Shown in pieces: positions 48,596-60,375 of a stretch of DNA of 64,000 nt. The stretch covers positions 37,852,510 to 37,916,509 of the forward strand of contig NC_088295.1 in NCBI RefSeq assembly GCF_032854445.1, written 5' to 3'. How positions within the stretch are numbered: the first letter of the stretch is position 1; the number at the start of each line of letters is the position of its first letter. Source of the stretch: Liolophura sinensis (taxonomy: Eukaryota; Mollusca; Polyplacophora; Chitonida; Chitonidae). A model generated the notes under the pieces. It made no database searches and was not told the origin of the DNA. It was given only the letters and a program-made list of their open reading frames with translations. Both the position numbers and the translations under genes were made by a program.

Positions 48596-49093
48596 TCACA
48601 TGAGCTCCAGGTCTTGCCAAATCTGGGGCCTCGTTTCCTGCTGGGAGGTGGTGGTAATAATCACGGAGTCAGGACCCCGGGAACTCATCGTGGATGAGGG
48701 CGTATCGGGAACAGAATTGGGCACCTGGCCCCGCGCTCCCTCCACATCCGCGTCCAGTGTGTTCGCTTTGAGCGTCAGCACTGTGGCCACTTTACACAGT
48801 GGCGGAGCGTTTTCTATCATTATCACTTCGTTATAAGCTCTCCACCTCTTACACAGGTGAATGTACATTTTACACTGGACGTACATGAAGACTATCCCTC
48901 CTGAGAAGCCTATAACAACCACGATAAGTTTGGTCCAGAATGGCCACTCAAGCATTCCGTCGCGCACCTCCTGGGTTGTGCGGTCTATGAGCACATACAA
49001 GGACCATATCACACAGGTTATGGCTATAATGTGAAACGTCACTGAGCACACGATTTTCCTCCTCTCTACTGGAGTCATGTGTAACTTCTCCCA
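48596..49093 (-). CDS. MARCHF8: Transmembrane and tail exon of the MARCH gene
   Basis: 165 residues: the WEKLHM junction typical of MARCH1/8, two membrane helices, the conserved EWPFWTKL between them, and a Ser/Thr-rich tail ending QDLELM and TGA. Confidence 0.93.
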   Translation of the reverse strand, partial: WEKLHMTPVERRKIVCSVTFHIIAITCVIWSLYVLIDRTTQEVRDGMLEWPFWTKLIVVVIGFSGGIVFMYVQCKMYIHLCKRWRAYNEVIMIENAPPLCKVATVLTLKANTLDADVEGARGQVPNSVPDTPSSTMSSRGPDSVIITTTSQQETRPQIWQDLELM

Positions 49094-52000
49094 CTGAAAA
49101 TATACAACACAGAACACCAGTCAGTCATCTTATCATTCATCAACCATTAGTTCTGAGCCATATGAGCTTATCAAACTGTCCATGTAATTGTGTCCATGTA
49201 ATTGTGGTGAAGCAATACTCATGCAAGTGTACATGTAAGATCAATTGAAATGTATTCGATTAACTACATTGATAATAACATGAAAAAGTTAGCCATGTAA
49301 ACACACATACGTGCAGGATAAGAAAAAGGTATGTACCCGTACATGTATGTCTGCCAGTTCACTACTTTATGATGAACTGTCAAAATGCAAAAAGCAGGCA
49401 TATATATATGTATGTATATATATACACAAATCTACCAGGCAGAATTCTCATAATTCAATGCAAGCATTTAATGCAAGAAAGTTTTGATGACATGTAAGAC
49501 TCAAGATATTTTCCTCACTGTTTTATCCCACTCCACAAAAAATACTGCATATCAATGTACAACATAAGTAAACAGTTTTGGGGAAAAATAATTAATTCAT
49601 GTCCATCTGATTGACCAAAACACATATGTATCAAAATATACATGCAAACCAATTATGTGTAATCAACACAATGGCCAAGTTGGGTTTTTTGCAGAATATG
49701 CCACTGTGCTGAAGTTGTTAGAAACATGGTACATCTCATGTAATTTGGAGTGGGTGGAGTTATGATGGGCTGATGGGTTCATTACAATTCTTTAGCTATG
49801 GTTAGACAAACCATTAACAAGAGCACCTGTAGAAACAACCTGATTTTGAAACCAATCACTATCCCTGTATGGAGTCTGGCACCTGCACATATCACATGCA
49901 ATTACCTGGCACGGACAATAAGTCAGTGGGAATATATGGCTTATCTGCAACCATAAAGGAGTGTCATTGTCAGAAGTTAAACATGGCGCTTTAAAGAGCA
50001 GGTTTAAATATGGCTGCTCGTTTGTTCAAACTGGGGTTTGTGAAGAAAGTCAAAAATTTGATTACATTGTAAATGACCACAATTAATGCAAGAGGTTAAT
50101 AAAATGCATGATGCTTTGGACAGGTTTATATTTTCTGCTTCTCTTAAAGTTGTTATTATTAATAAATGGGATATTATGAGTGGACACCCCACATAAATCA
50201 CATACCATACTGTTATAGTTCTATACCTTTATCTCATGCAATCACGATAACGAGCATATATATTAAATATTAATCGATGGGCTATTTAGATACGACTATA
50301 CCTATCTCAGCAGTTAATCACATTCACTGTGTATGCCCTAGTCTGACAATATGATATATATTTTATATTGATCTACACATACATATGTAAACACATGTAT
50401 GCAGTCTTATACTGAAAATTAACACAAAACATACATGTATATAACAGTATAGCTCATGTATATCTATTTATTTATTTGACTGGTGTTTTACGCCGTACTC
50501 AAGACTATTTCACTTTTACAACATTGGCAAACATTATACGGAGGGCAGAAATCGGGAAGAACTGGGCAGAAAACCCAGGTTGCTGACAGACCTTCCCACA
50601 TACGACTGGAGAGAAAGCCAGCACCAACTGTACTAAAACGCACAGAACTTGAAGCCACTTGCTCCTGAACCTGACTGCTGCACTCTTGCATGACCACAGA
50701 GCCTCCAGTCCCCCTCCAGTTCACATGTAAGTCATACATATATCTGTATGTTATTTATGTACAAATGCAGATGTCCAAGAACATAACTTTTATTCATCAG
50801 TTTTCAGGAAAATATTGCATATGCACAGCTTTGAAATGAATCATTCATTCTGTATTGTATTCTATAACCCTCCACTGTTTTTGTATTACATGTACATATA
50901 AGGAAGACGATCAAAGATAATAAATCTCATGTTCTACTCTCTTTGGTGCACATTCAAAACGCTTGTCCAATGGTGTACACAGAACAGACAAGTCTATTAC
51001 AAAATGGGATGTTATTTTTGCTGACAAAAATGAATGGATAGATATCGAATGCCAGGTGTGACAGAACGTCTCGTGATATTTTTAGTTTCAATTGTTCCTC
51101 GGCGAGAGCTATTGTGACCCTATGACTTCACAGGAAGGTTACACATACATGTATGTAATCAGTATACAGCAGACAATTTACAAATTTGTATTTCATTTCT
51201 GGTAAAGGAAATTAAGTACCAGAAAAATCAAACATGTACATGTACTAACCATTGTCCTGCAGACTATATGATAACAACGCTTGACAGCATTATTCATTTT
51301 ACAATGAGAAATGTTTCATTGTCGAAGATTACAAGCAGACTGGTACCAGCAAATGTTTCACCGTTGAAAACAATTCACAGGTTATTTTCAACAGCCACAT
51401 TTGCCATCAGTTTGATACTCGTTTGCACTGAAATCAGTGACTATATAGACTGTTACCCCTTTTGTCTAGAAATAATGGTTTTGCCTGGTGTGTATGACCT
51501 TGACCTATTTAGAATAACTTAGCTGGGATCTTCCATGCTCGTATGGGTGTGAAAGTGTTCACGTGACTGGGGATTTTCATATTTAATTTTTAGATTACCT
51601 GTATTAAACGTTTTGGGGAGGGTTATTGAATTGAAATAATGTTTCCTGCTACATGTGTCCAGCGGCTGTTTGATAGTCAATAAGGTGGCCGCAGTTAAAA
51701 AATTTTAGGTTTCAGGTAACACCTAAAATAATAACTTCGTCCACCTTACTGACTATAAAACTGACACTAGACACCCATAGCAGGAACATTATTTCTTAAT
51801 TAGATCCTTTCCATACAGTTCGTTAACTTCCTTGTTTTCATTTTTCCTTAATGAAGTTACCAAATTAATTAATTTATTTATTTGATTGGTGTTTTATGCC
51901 ATACTCAAGAATATTTCACTTATACAACGGCAGCCAACATTATGGTGGGAGGAAAGTGCGCAGAGCCCAATGGAAACACATGACCATTCGCAGGTTGCTG

Positions 52001-53684
52001 GAAGACCGTCCCATGTACGGCCGAAGAGGAAGATAGCATGAGCTGGACTTGAACTCACAGCGACTGCATTGGTGAGAGGCTCCAGGGTTATTACGCTGCG
52101 CTAGCAGGCTAACCAACTGAGCCACAGAGGCCCCTTACCAAATAAAGGAGACAACAGGAATCCTTTACTTTAAATGGCTATTTCATGTGAACAGTGGAGA
52201 TGGCAGGTCACATGTGCTGATCTCATTAATGAAGCCCTTTAAATATACATGTATCTTCAAGCAAAAATATGCATTTTGGCTCTATAAAATTATACCTATG
52301 CATCAAACAAGAATTCTTTACTTTAAATGGGCTATTTCTGTTAACACTATGACAGCATTTGCAATGTTTCCTCAATTCCAATATTATCTTCTTTAAGATG
52401 TGATAGGTCTGCCTTGTGGCATAATGTTATTAGGATAAACATGGGGACCTTTCAACATTCATGTATCTTCGGACAAATTATAAATTAGTTCATCAAAAAA
52501 ATATTGTGTAAAAAGGAAGTTCCCTGCTTAAGTCCTTGACAGGAAAACAGGCCCTGTCCAAATGTGTACATTAGGCTTCAATTGTTCTCAAAGGGAGAAT
52601 CCATGAAATTTCCTGACTGGTACATGTAGCCTTGACAGTTTTCAACCAATAAGTGAAGCGTATACATTATCTATGAAACCTAGCAGTTATTGCACATGTT
52701 GGAGCCATTGTTCAAGTTCTGCAGTATTTGGTACAATTCAGCTACTGGTAACAACTATACATGCTGTATGTAGGGTATATTTGGCTGCAGCTTGAAGTAA
52801 GACAGTTTATGAGGTACCTGGCAAACTGATGATGATATTTGTGGGTGCTCTGTGGAGTTCTTCCTCCATCTCTAACCATTACCTACCTTTTATAATTGTA
52901 AATGAAATAATGTGTTAAACTCCTATTAAATAAATGTATGAGTACACCACAAGTGCTTGAAACCTATGCAAGACAATTCTGAACATTGAACTCTTCCATT
53001 CAACCGTCAATACCCCTACCTAGATAATTAGATACAATGCTTTCTCCATCTTTCTTTACTTCAGAAGCTTCCTAAATGCTGGTAACCATGTAACCATATA
53101 TTTATTCACACAGGTATGCCCTACATACATGAATATTGACAGAATGTCAGTATCAGTTGCATATCTGAACTAAGGTCTATTACAGACTCCATTCTGCACC
53201 ACTGTACAGAATACCTTTGGCAAACATTCGCAAATCAGTAGTGACTACAACAAACCTATTAATTGCCTGTGCAAAATAGATTCCTCCAGGTATTGTCATG
53301 CTATCATAGAGAGTGCTTCCATCTGTTCACTAATTTCAGCCATGGTAGCTTATGGCATTACAACACAGCTGACTAGATAGACACAGTCGCCCATGTGCTT
53401 GTTGCACTCACCTCTCTGAATGGTTTCACTTTTGTGCTCATCACAAAATCGTATTTGCAAAGCTCGCAGGCTTTGTTCTCAGAGCTTTTGATCCACTTCT
53501 GTAAGCATGTCTGGTGGACATACTTCATGCTGCCAGAGCACAGGCAGGGGCTCATTAGGGGAGCATCTGGCTCACTTTCGCAGTGGCAAATCCGGCAGAT
53601 TTCCACCCCAGCAGACATCAGGGACAGTCTCGACTCACATCTCTCAGTGGCTTTTGGCGTTGGAGAATCTGGATGAAGTGTCTC
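48596..53684 (-). CDS. MARCHF8: Membrane-associated RING-CH E3 ubiquitin ligase (MARCHF1/8 type)
   Basis: Two firm exons, 53684-53412 and 49093-48596, join in phase 0 (donor 'gtgagt', acceptor 'tattttcag') and give 256 residues. The first carries the RING-CH finger: CRIC, then [22 protein letters not shown] and ACELCK, with all C4HC3 zinc ligands. The second starts [13 protein letters not shown] and has two membrane segments (about [19 protein letters not shown] and [19 protein letters not shown]), then a cytosolic tail. MARCH1/8 ligases in endosomes and at the plasma membrane ubiquitinate membrane proteins such as transferrin receptor and MHC class II in vertebrates. Human MARCH8 is 291 residues. 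The tail after [12 protein letters not shown] is divergent. MARCHF1 and MARCHF8 cannot be separated in an invertebrate; one ancestral gene is likely. The N-terminus is incomplete. Confidence 0.93.
50464..50707 (-). mobile_element. SINE family 1, diverged copy
   Basis: Tail domain 'gtgttttacgccgtactcaa', middle 'ggttgctgacagaccttccc' and a head remnant 'gaccacagagcctcc'. Several internal indels. Confidence 0.85.
51871..52134 (-). mobile_element. SINE family 1, full copy with target-site duplication
   Basis: Complete reverse-strand element with head 'ggcctctgtggctcagttgg' on the minus strand. 'ttaccaaat' stands at 51857-51865 and again at 52135-52143, a 9-base target-site duplication. Confidence 0.94.
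53412..53684 (-). CDS. MARCHF8: RING-CH exon of the MARCH gene
   Basis: 91 codons: a 22-residue linker ([14 protein letters not shown]...), then the whole finger. The acceptor is 'gtcttttcag'. The linker has no in-frame ATG before the Met at 53618, so earlier coding exons are required unless translation starts at that Met, which would leave only seven residues before the finger. Confidence 0.92.
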
Positions 53685-56600
53685 CTGAAAAGACGACAGA
53701 AGACTGTACAGTTCCTTAATTCACAACCATTACTACCTGTCAGGGTTATGCATGCTGCTAAACTGTTACTGGTTGTCACACCCATCCGTGTGCATTACAA
53801 ACCATCATCGACACACACACTATCTACAACATGTACAGAATGTCTAAAATGATGACTGTTATAATTGGAGGTTGTCCCAAGTACTGCACCAAAGTAACTG
53901 AGCGCTAACGGTCAAATGGCAACCTTGGGTTCAAAGGAAGATGTGTGTATGCAGGCAATGATATCTAACTATATCTAACAAGGCATTGAGAGAACACCCA
54001 TAGCTCACCACAGTGAGCAGTTTGTAAATTTGCATATGTTCAACTGAGGTGATGCGGCCCACATCAAACGGAAAGTTGTCAGGTTATCTACCACATATCT
54101 ATCGGCTGTCTCTCGTGTTGTTACCTCGTTTTTCTTCCTCCCCCGTTAGCCTAATCACCGGGACTGTTTACTGCCATGCAGGCTGTCTGAGATGTCAATA
54201 TAATTCCTGGTAGCACAGGGTATAAGCCTAACAGGTCTATCTCAGGTAAATTAACGGGCTTTCCCTACCCATTCTGTTAAATGAACAGGGGATACATTAC
54301 TTTCAAGCTAAAAACTCTTCTAGATATGGAAATATCCGACACATCTTTGTGATTACCTAACTAATAATGTGTGCTTTCCACTTCCACGTAATTAAAAAAT
54401 ATCATAGTCATCTAAATTTTAAAAAGAAAATTAAAGTTCGTCAAAGACCAAAGTGTATCTTGGTTATGGCTGTTCTTCCTCATCTTAGGCATTCCAAACA
54501 TTCGTCTTCCAAACAGCTGTACATTTTTACTGAAAGTTTTTTTGGATATTAAATCCTTATATATATTTTCTGGTTTACAGGTGGTGAAGTTTATCCCTGT
54601 TATGGAAGACATCATGCCATCAAACAGGGAGATTACTGCTGATAATGTGGATTACCGCATGGGTTATCTCTTATTATCAGCACTCAAAACAAGAGTTTTC
54701 TCTTGAATTTTTCCTATTATTATATCTGTCAGTATTATTTTGGTGAATGCTACACATATACATGCAAAATTGTGTTAATAACTTTCACATCGGCCTATAA
54801 ATATATATGTTTTCTGTAAAATTTGATACTGTTTTCTGGTTCCATATATCTGTACAACAAAAGAGGGTGTGATTCTATATACCGCCTAAAGGTCTGTCAG
54901 CATCCTGCGTATGGTCATGGCTTCCACAAACATCATGCACTGGAGTCTATCGCCGGGAAACTTAATGGCCTTTTCACCGTGGATTACAGCATGGCGTGGA
55001 GGCCTTATTTACACAGATTATCCCTTATTACCAACACTCAAATCACAGGAGTCCATTTCTTGAGAATTTATCTCATTATATCTATTACTTTTAAGTTGGT
55101 GAATGCAAAACATATGGATGCGAGATTGTCTTAATATGTTTCACGATGATACAGATATATATATACATTCTCTGTGAACTGTTTTTGTTTTCTTATTCCA
55201 AATATCTGTATGACAAGAGTTTATGATTTGGATCGAGGGAGAAAAGCATATTGAAAAACTATCCACAGATATCAGGTGCTTCTATATATTATCATAAGGT
55301 CTTCCAGCGACCTTGGTTTCTACGAACATCACACATGCTGGGAGATATTGCTCGTACAGTTCTACATTACCGGCCTTTCCACAATCACTCTCTTAATATA
55401 TACGGAACGTGTTTCTAGTTCACAAGTTCAAGTTTTCAAAATACACCTGAACCATTTTTGTGATTACTTAACTAATACTGTGTGCTTTACAGTTTTACGC
55501 AATTAATAAATCCAATAATCATCAACACTCTCACAATTTTAAGGTTCGTCACAGATAAAAACTGTATCTTAGTTAATATGGTTGTCGGAAATATAGTTCA
55601 AACTTTGGTCTTCAGAACTGTTGTGTTCATTTTTACTGAAAGTTTTTAGGACTGTTTACCACCATTGGGGACTGTCTGAGGCATCAACATCATTGATTCC
55701 TGGGAGCACACTGTGCAAGCTTAACACACCGGCTACCGAAGGTCTATCCTAACTGATCTGAACTGATGCACGTTTTTACTAGACAAATCTCTTTTTCATA
55801 AGAAATGCTTGTGTATATTTTCTGGTTTGCTGGTGGTAAGTATATCCTTGGGATCGGAGTTGACATCTTGCTGTCCTTCTGTAAACAGGAGGATTAAATC
55901 TACAGGCGTTGCTGTGGATTACTACATGGAGTGGTGACCTTATTTTCATGGATTATCCCTTATTATCAGGACTAAAATGACAAAGAGTCTATGTCTTCAG
56001 GCCTTTTCTTATAGCCATATAACTAATACCCTTAAATATAGCCTATACATTGTGTAGGGCTAAGATTTCAAATAAAAACTGCTTACATCATTTGTATCAT
56101 AGATTTCATTTTTCAAACAGTTTGAACAAGAATATGTTCATGAATGGCTCTATTTGTACGTATTAAATGGAAACTTGGTGCGCTCATATTTCAAGGACTT
56201 CTCAAGGTCATCTGTATGACGATGGGCAGACTAATCCTTTTCTTCAGCCGTTCTAAATATATGTTGGTCCTTTTCTTATATTCTTAAATTTATTGTGTAT
56301 CAGTGAAAATGAAACTTAATAATGCCCAGCCATGATCTATGATAGGCATACCGGTAGGCCACATACTATGTAAAATGGACTTCTATATGGCTGTGAGCTG
56401 TCGAATCACATGTGGAGTGTTGTAGGCACACTCAGCTTACAGTCGAACTACATTTAAACAAGTGATGTACTCTTAAGCTCGCTGCATGAGGGCATACCCT
56501 GTTAGCTTTGCATGAGATATCAAGTTGTTACCGCATGTCTGTTGACTATCTATTTTCTATTTACCACGGGTCTAATGCGTTAAGACTTTCGATTTGATGT

Positions 56601-57675
56601 GGGCTCTACTGTAGGTTAAAATACTAACATCTAAACCAAAATAAACTAGAATGACACAGTCATACACAGATATTATTCTCTATTTAGATAGTGCTAAGAT
56701 CTTGCGATTAAATCAACAAGAAATGAAGAAAAATTATTGTACTGTCACATATGGCTGTTCATTGTATGCATAAAGGTTGCAGAGCAGTGACTTTTTTTGA
56801 TACAGAGGGGTAAATCACTGGGGTGGTAAGACGTCATTGTGGGCAAGAGCAACCCAGTGAATGGCTGAGCAAGTCTTGAGCTAAGGTAGTAAAAAACTTC
56901 CTTGTAGGGATTTCAAGCAAACCAAGTAATACAGGAGTTGTGCTTAAGCATACACAAATCTGCAAATAGGCCTGTGCACAAAACTTGTAGTCCTACATGA
57001 AAGTTTTTTTGATTACACCAAATAGGTAAATTTGGTTTCAAAGTCAACAAACTTTGACAAAATTGTCACAGAGACCATGTACAAGAAATTGTAGCCATTC
57101 ATGGAGGTTTTCTGGAAAATATGTTCACTACAGATAACACAATGAAGTTTACATAAACCGTATATCAGTATAAACCGTACACTGAATGTCTATCAATCAA
57201 AATGACTAAAAACATTCACAAACCCAATAAAACTGAAACCAATAAAAAGTTAAACCTTCCATCAGTAGGCTCTATAAACATCTAGATGTACACACTATCC
57301 ACGATCCCTTGAAGATAAGAGCGGATAAAATACTGGAATCTGGAGGGCCAAAATCACCTCCCCCACCCTTTCCACTTCCCAACATTATTTCCAACAATAA
57401 ATGAAATGTTTCTTCAGCTTTATGCATGAACAGCAATATTACGCCATGTGCATGTACCTGAATAGGTGTAACTAAGAAAACAAAAATAATGATCACACTG
57501 TTATTAGCAGACCATGCTATCATAGCTGGACACCTCTTGAATCGTTTGTACTATTATTATTATTCTTAGTCAGCTCGTAAACTTGCAATATCTCAAAAAC
57601 TAATATAGGTATAAAAACTAAATTTTTGAGTTTTGGTAAAACAAACATACACATATGAAGCAACTTTTGACTTAC
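53685..57675 (-). other. Probable upstream intron of the MARCH gene
   Basis: If the exon at 57676-57756 is real, this 4-kb stretch is intron. It includes the diverged long repeats at 54150-56040. Nothing else coding is seen. Confidence 0.4.
54150..56040 (+). repeat. Diverged long duplications
   Basis: Several blocks recur in similar order: 'gtgattacctaactaata' (54350 and 55460), 'tttttactgaaagttttt' (54525 and 55632), 'tatattttctggttt' (54563 and 55815), and 'ttatcccttattacc/atc' (about 54663, 55018 and 55947). Spacing varies from 1.1 to 1.5 kb, so indels have accumulated. There is no coding capacity; the element type is unknown. Confidence 0.65.
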
Positions 57676-57756
57676 TGTGCTGTTTAGCCAGTCCAGTGAC
57701 TTAGGGCCATTTTGAATTTTATTGTAAAGCTTACAACATCTTCTTCTCCAGAACGA
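57676..57756 (-). CDS. Candidate upstream exon of the MARCH gene
   Basis: 27 codons lie between acceptor 'gatagcttcag' and a perfect 'gtaagt' donor, in phase 0 at both ends as the RING-CH exon requires. It reads SFWRRRCCKLYNKIQNGPKS then LDWLNST. A still weaker candidate lies at 58456-58404, containing HFGEWEQLEASNQEHG and ending at another 'gtaagt' in phase 0. MARCH1/8 N-termini are poorly conserved, so similarity cannot decide. Confidence 0.4.
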
Positions 57757-58659
57757 CTGAAGCTATCAACTTCCATTCAAGCATGTACATTTACACACCA
57801 TACCTTAGACTTAGGGAAAAAAGGCTTAACTTTCAATCCATGTATGATAGACCAGTATAAGGACCTAAAAAAAAAAAACAAGGAAAAAAAAAACACACAA
57901 CAATGCAAACCCCATTCCCATAATACCTCCCCTTAGTTCATATAGGCGTGCTAAGAGGATTGGATCCTCTTATAAAGCCAATCAAAGGTCCACGTGTGAT
58001 TTTAACAAACTGGGCAGGACTCGAAATGGACCTATGCATAATGCTTATGATGAAAAGTTTGACAAAATCTTGCAGTTGTGAGAAACTGAGTGATAAATGT
58101 AATGATCTTTCACTTCCTGTTTGTTAACCCGCCTCACACACTGAAGAGTTACAAAATACATGTAGCAATGCAGGATTATGCGGGAGAAAACAGTCCACGT
58201 GACGTGATGAGAGCTCTCAGATGTTTGTACATGTACTTGGTTGTATGACAGTAAATATTGGCAAGTCAAGTCAAGTCATGAGTTTGTGTTCGGTGATTAG
58301 GCTTAGTAACACTGGGTGAAAGCACATGGATGGATGTAGACTATGGATGTTTGTAGCACATTAGAACATGTTAAAATGTGAGCAACTGCTGAGAATGACT
58401 TACACCATGCTCCTGATTGGATGCTTCCAGTTGCTCCCATTCACCAAAATGGTTTACTTAGAGCTGCAAGGTCACACTACGCCCCACTTTAATGTACAAA
58501 GGCACATGAATTTGTGATACAGATTGGAGTGGAAATTTGTAGATTCCATCCAATTCACTGTGGGGTTTTCATGAAAATAACCCATGGCTGACGCTCAATG
58601 TGGCTGTTAGCACATCTAGTCTTTGTTCAGTTGTTCTTCCAGGAATACATCTGAATGTC
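57757..58659. other. No firm gene seen
   Basis: Apart from the weak exon candidate at 58404-58456 (minus), the region is unassigned. Confidence 0.4.
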
Positions 58660-58800
58660 TCACAAAGGAAAGTTTGCCAGCAACCTGCCAAAACTTGCTG
58701 CTTTACCTGGCCACTTGGGTTTCCTTCAGCCCTTAAAACTGACTGCCATTGTATCAGTCAAAAATTCCTGAGCATGACAACAATCCAATAAATAAATCAA
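58660..58800 (+). mobile_element. SINE family 1, old copy
   Basis: Diverged middle and tail: 'gtttgccagcaacctgcc', 'gggtttccttcagccc' and 'caatccaataaataaat'. Confidence 0.6.
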
Positions 58801-60049
58801 TGGGTGAATCATGAAAGTACTCTGGGGGCTCACAAATGAACAAGGCATGAAAATCAAAATAAAAAGACATGCATATGTCAGTACACAAATGATACATGTA
58901 CATGCTCGTCCTTTTCATCTTTACTCAGATACAAATATAGCTACCCTTGTGCACCCACGTTTATCAATGTAAACGTGTTCAATATGCGCAAAATAAACTG
59001 ATCACAGCTTTTAATGCACAAAGTCCACTGAGCTTCATACACAGTTATACATAAATAAATGTTTTATCGTCAAACATGTTAGTACTGTACAACATGGAAA
59101 AATTTCAGTTGTGCCACTATTGTGCATTTTAAGGATTACCAATACATTAGTGGTTAGTGGTTTTCCGACAAAGATGTCCATTATAATCCCACTCTGACTT
59201 ACATGTTGGTATACACAAATTCATCTTGATCATCGCAACGGCGATCGACATGTACCTGTATACATATACATAAAAACCCCTCTGATCAAATTATTGATCC
59301 TACTTGTCTGCTCCAGCAACCGTCTGCACATACTTACACCTGCACACTTATGACTGCCAGTAGTACACAGTGCCAATATGTACATGTGCGCAAACCATGC
59401 AACACTACATTTTAGCCTAGGCATCAGGTTAGCGAAGTGAACGATGACATGGGTAATATGCTGCAAATAACTGATCTTACCTTTGCTCTAGCATATTATT
59501 ATCAACAATTATATACCTGTGTAGGTGATATAAAAATATCCCAAAATTCATCTGGTGCCCTTGATTATGTATATTATAAGCCTGTGGCTTTCTGTCAGAC
59601 TCCTTGTCTATCCCTGGATAAATACATGTACAATGTACACGAATGCCTAGGGAAACATGAAACGTTTATGCATTAGTGCATGTACTCAATCTGGCTGGTC
59701 CACCAAGCATGACCAAGTCAGCATGGCTTTGTACATTGCACATGTTTGACAGGGGTGAACATATAATATGCTCAAGTGTAAGTTAAATGATACATGACAA
59801 AGAACTATAAAACAAGGAAAATGTTTCTATGCCTAATAAAGAAAATCATGCTCTGGAATTTCTGTTAAAAAATTTCAATTTTGGGGTATTTTCATACCTG
59901 TTACCCCTCTATATTACGCATATTTTTCGTCAACTGTCACATTTTTTCAGAAATGACATCATCATTGATCTTGCTCGGAACTTAGTGAACCCCCCGTGTC
60001 GCTACAGTGTGGGCAAGGTGATATGCACAAAGATACTTCATGTCTTCTT
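58801..60049. other. No gene seen
   Basis: AT-rich with scattered 'acatgtacatgta' palindromes. No supported exon. Confidence 0.4.
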
Positions 60050-60074
60050 CAGGCCAGCTTAGCCTGTGTGCACC

Positions 60075-60275
60075 TATACACCTGCCCCCATTCGGCCTGT
60101 GCACCCAACCTCCACCTCCATTCGCCCAGGCCCATTCGGTCTGTCCCCAACAGAGTTCTTTTGAAACAGGGATCATTGTTGATGTCACCGCTGCAAGCTA
60201 CTTAATACACCTGCCCCCATTCGGCCTGTTCACCAAATCTCCCCAACAGAGTTCTTTTTAAACAGGGATCATCGT
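60075..60275 (+). repeat. Tandem duplication, about 125 bp
   Basis: 'acacctgcccccattcggcc' and 'caacagagttctttt' followed by 'aaacagggatcat' occur twice (about 60077-60180 and 60206-60272). The second copy runs into a SINE tail. Confidence 0.75.
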
Positions 60276-60283
60276 TGACGGTT

Positions 60284-60375
60284 TTCTCCTTCCATAATGC
60301 TGGCCGCCGTCGTATAAGTGAAATATTCTTGAGTACGGCATATAACACCAATCAAATAAACAAATAAATAAATAT
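60284..60375 (+). mobile_element. SINE family 1, tail fragment
   Basis: 'ctccttccataatgctggcc' to 'aaacaaataaataaat'. Well conserved but only the last third of the element. Confidence 0.88.

Larger units (their letters stand above)
49094..53411 (-). other. Large intron of the MARCH gene
   Basis: 4.3 kb, AT-rich, carrying two reverse-strand SINEs (50464-50707 and 51871-52134). No other coding signal. Confidence 0.85.

Noticed and set aside
58404..58450. Start exon beginning at an ATG within the weak MARCH upstream exon
   Set aside because: That frame ends in phase 1 at the donor and would hit a stop in the next candidate exon; only the phase-0 frame is compatible.
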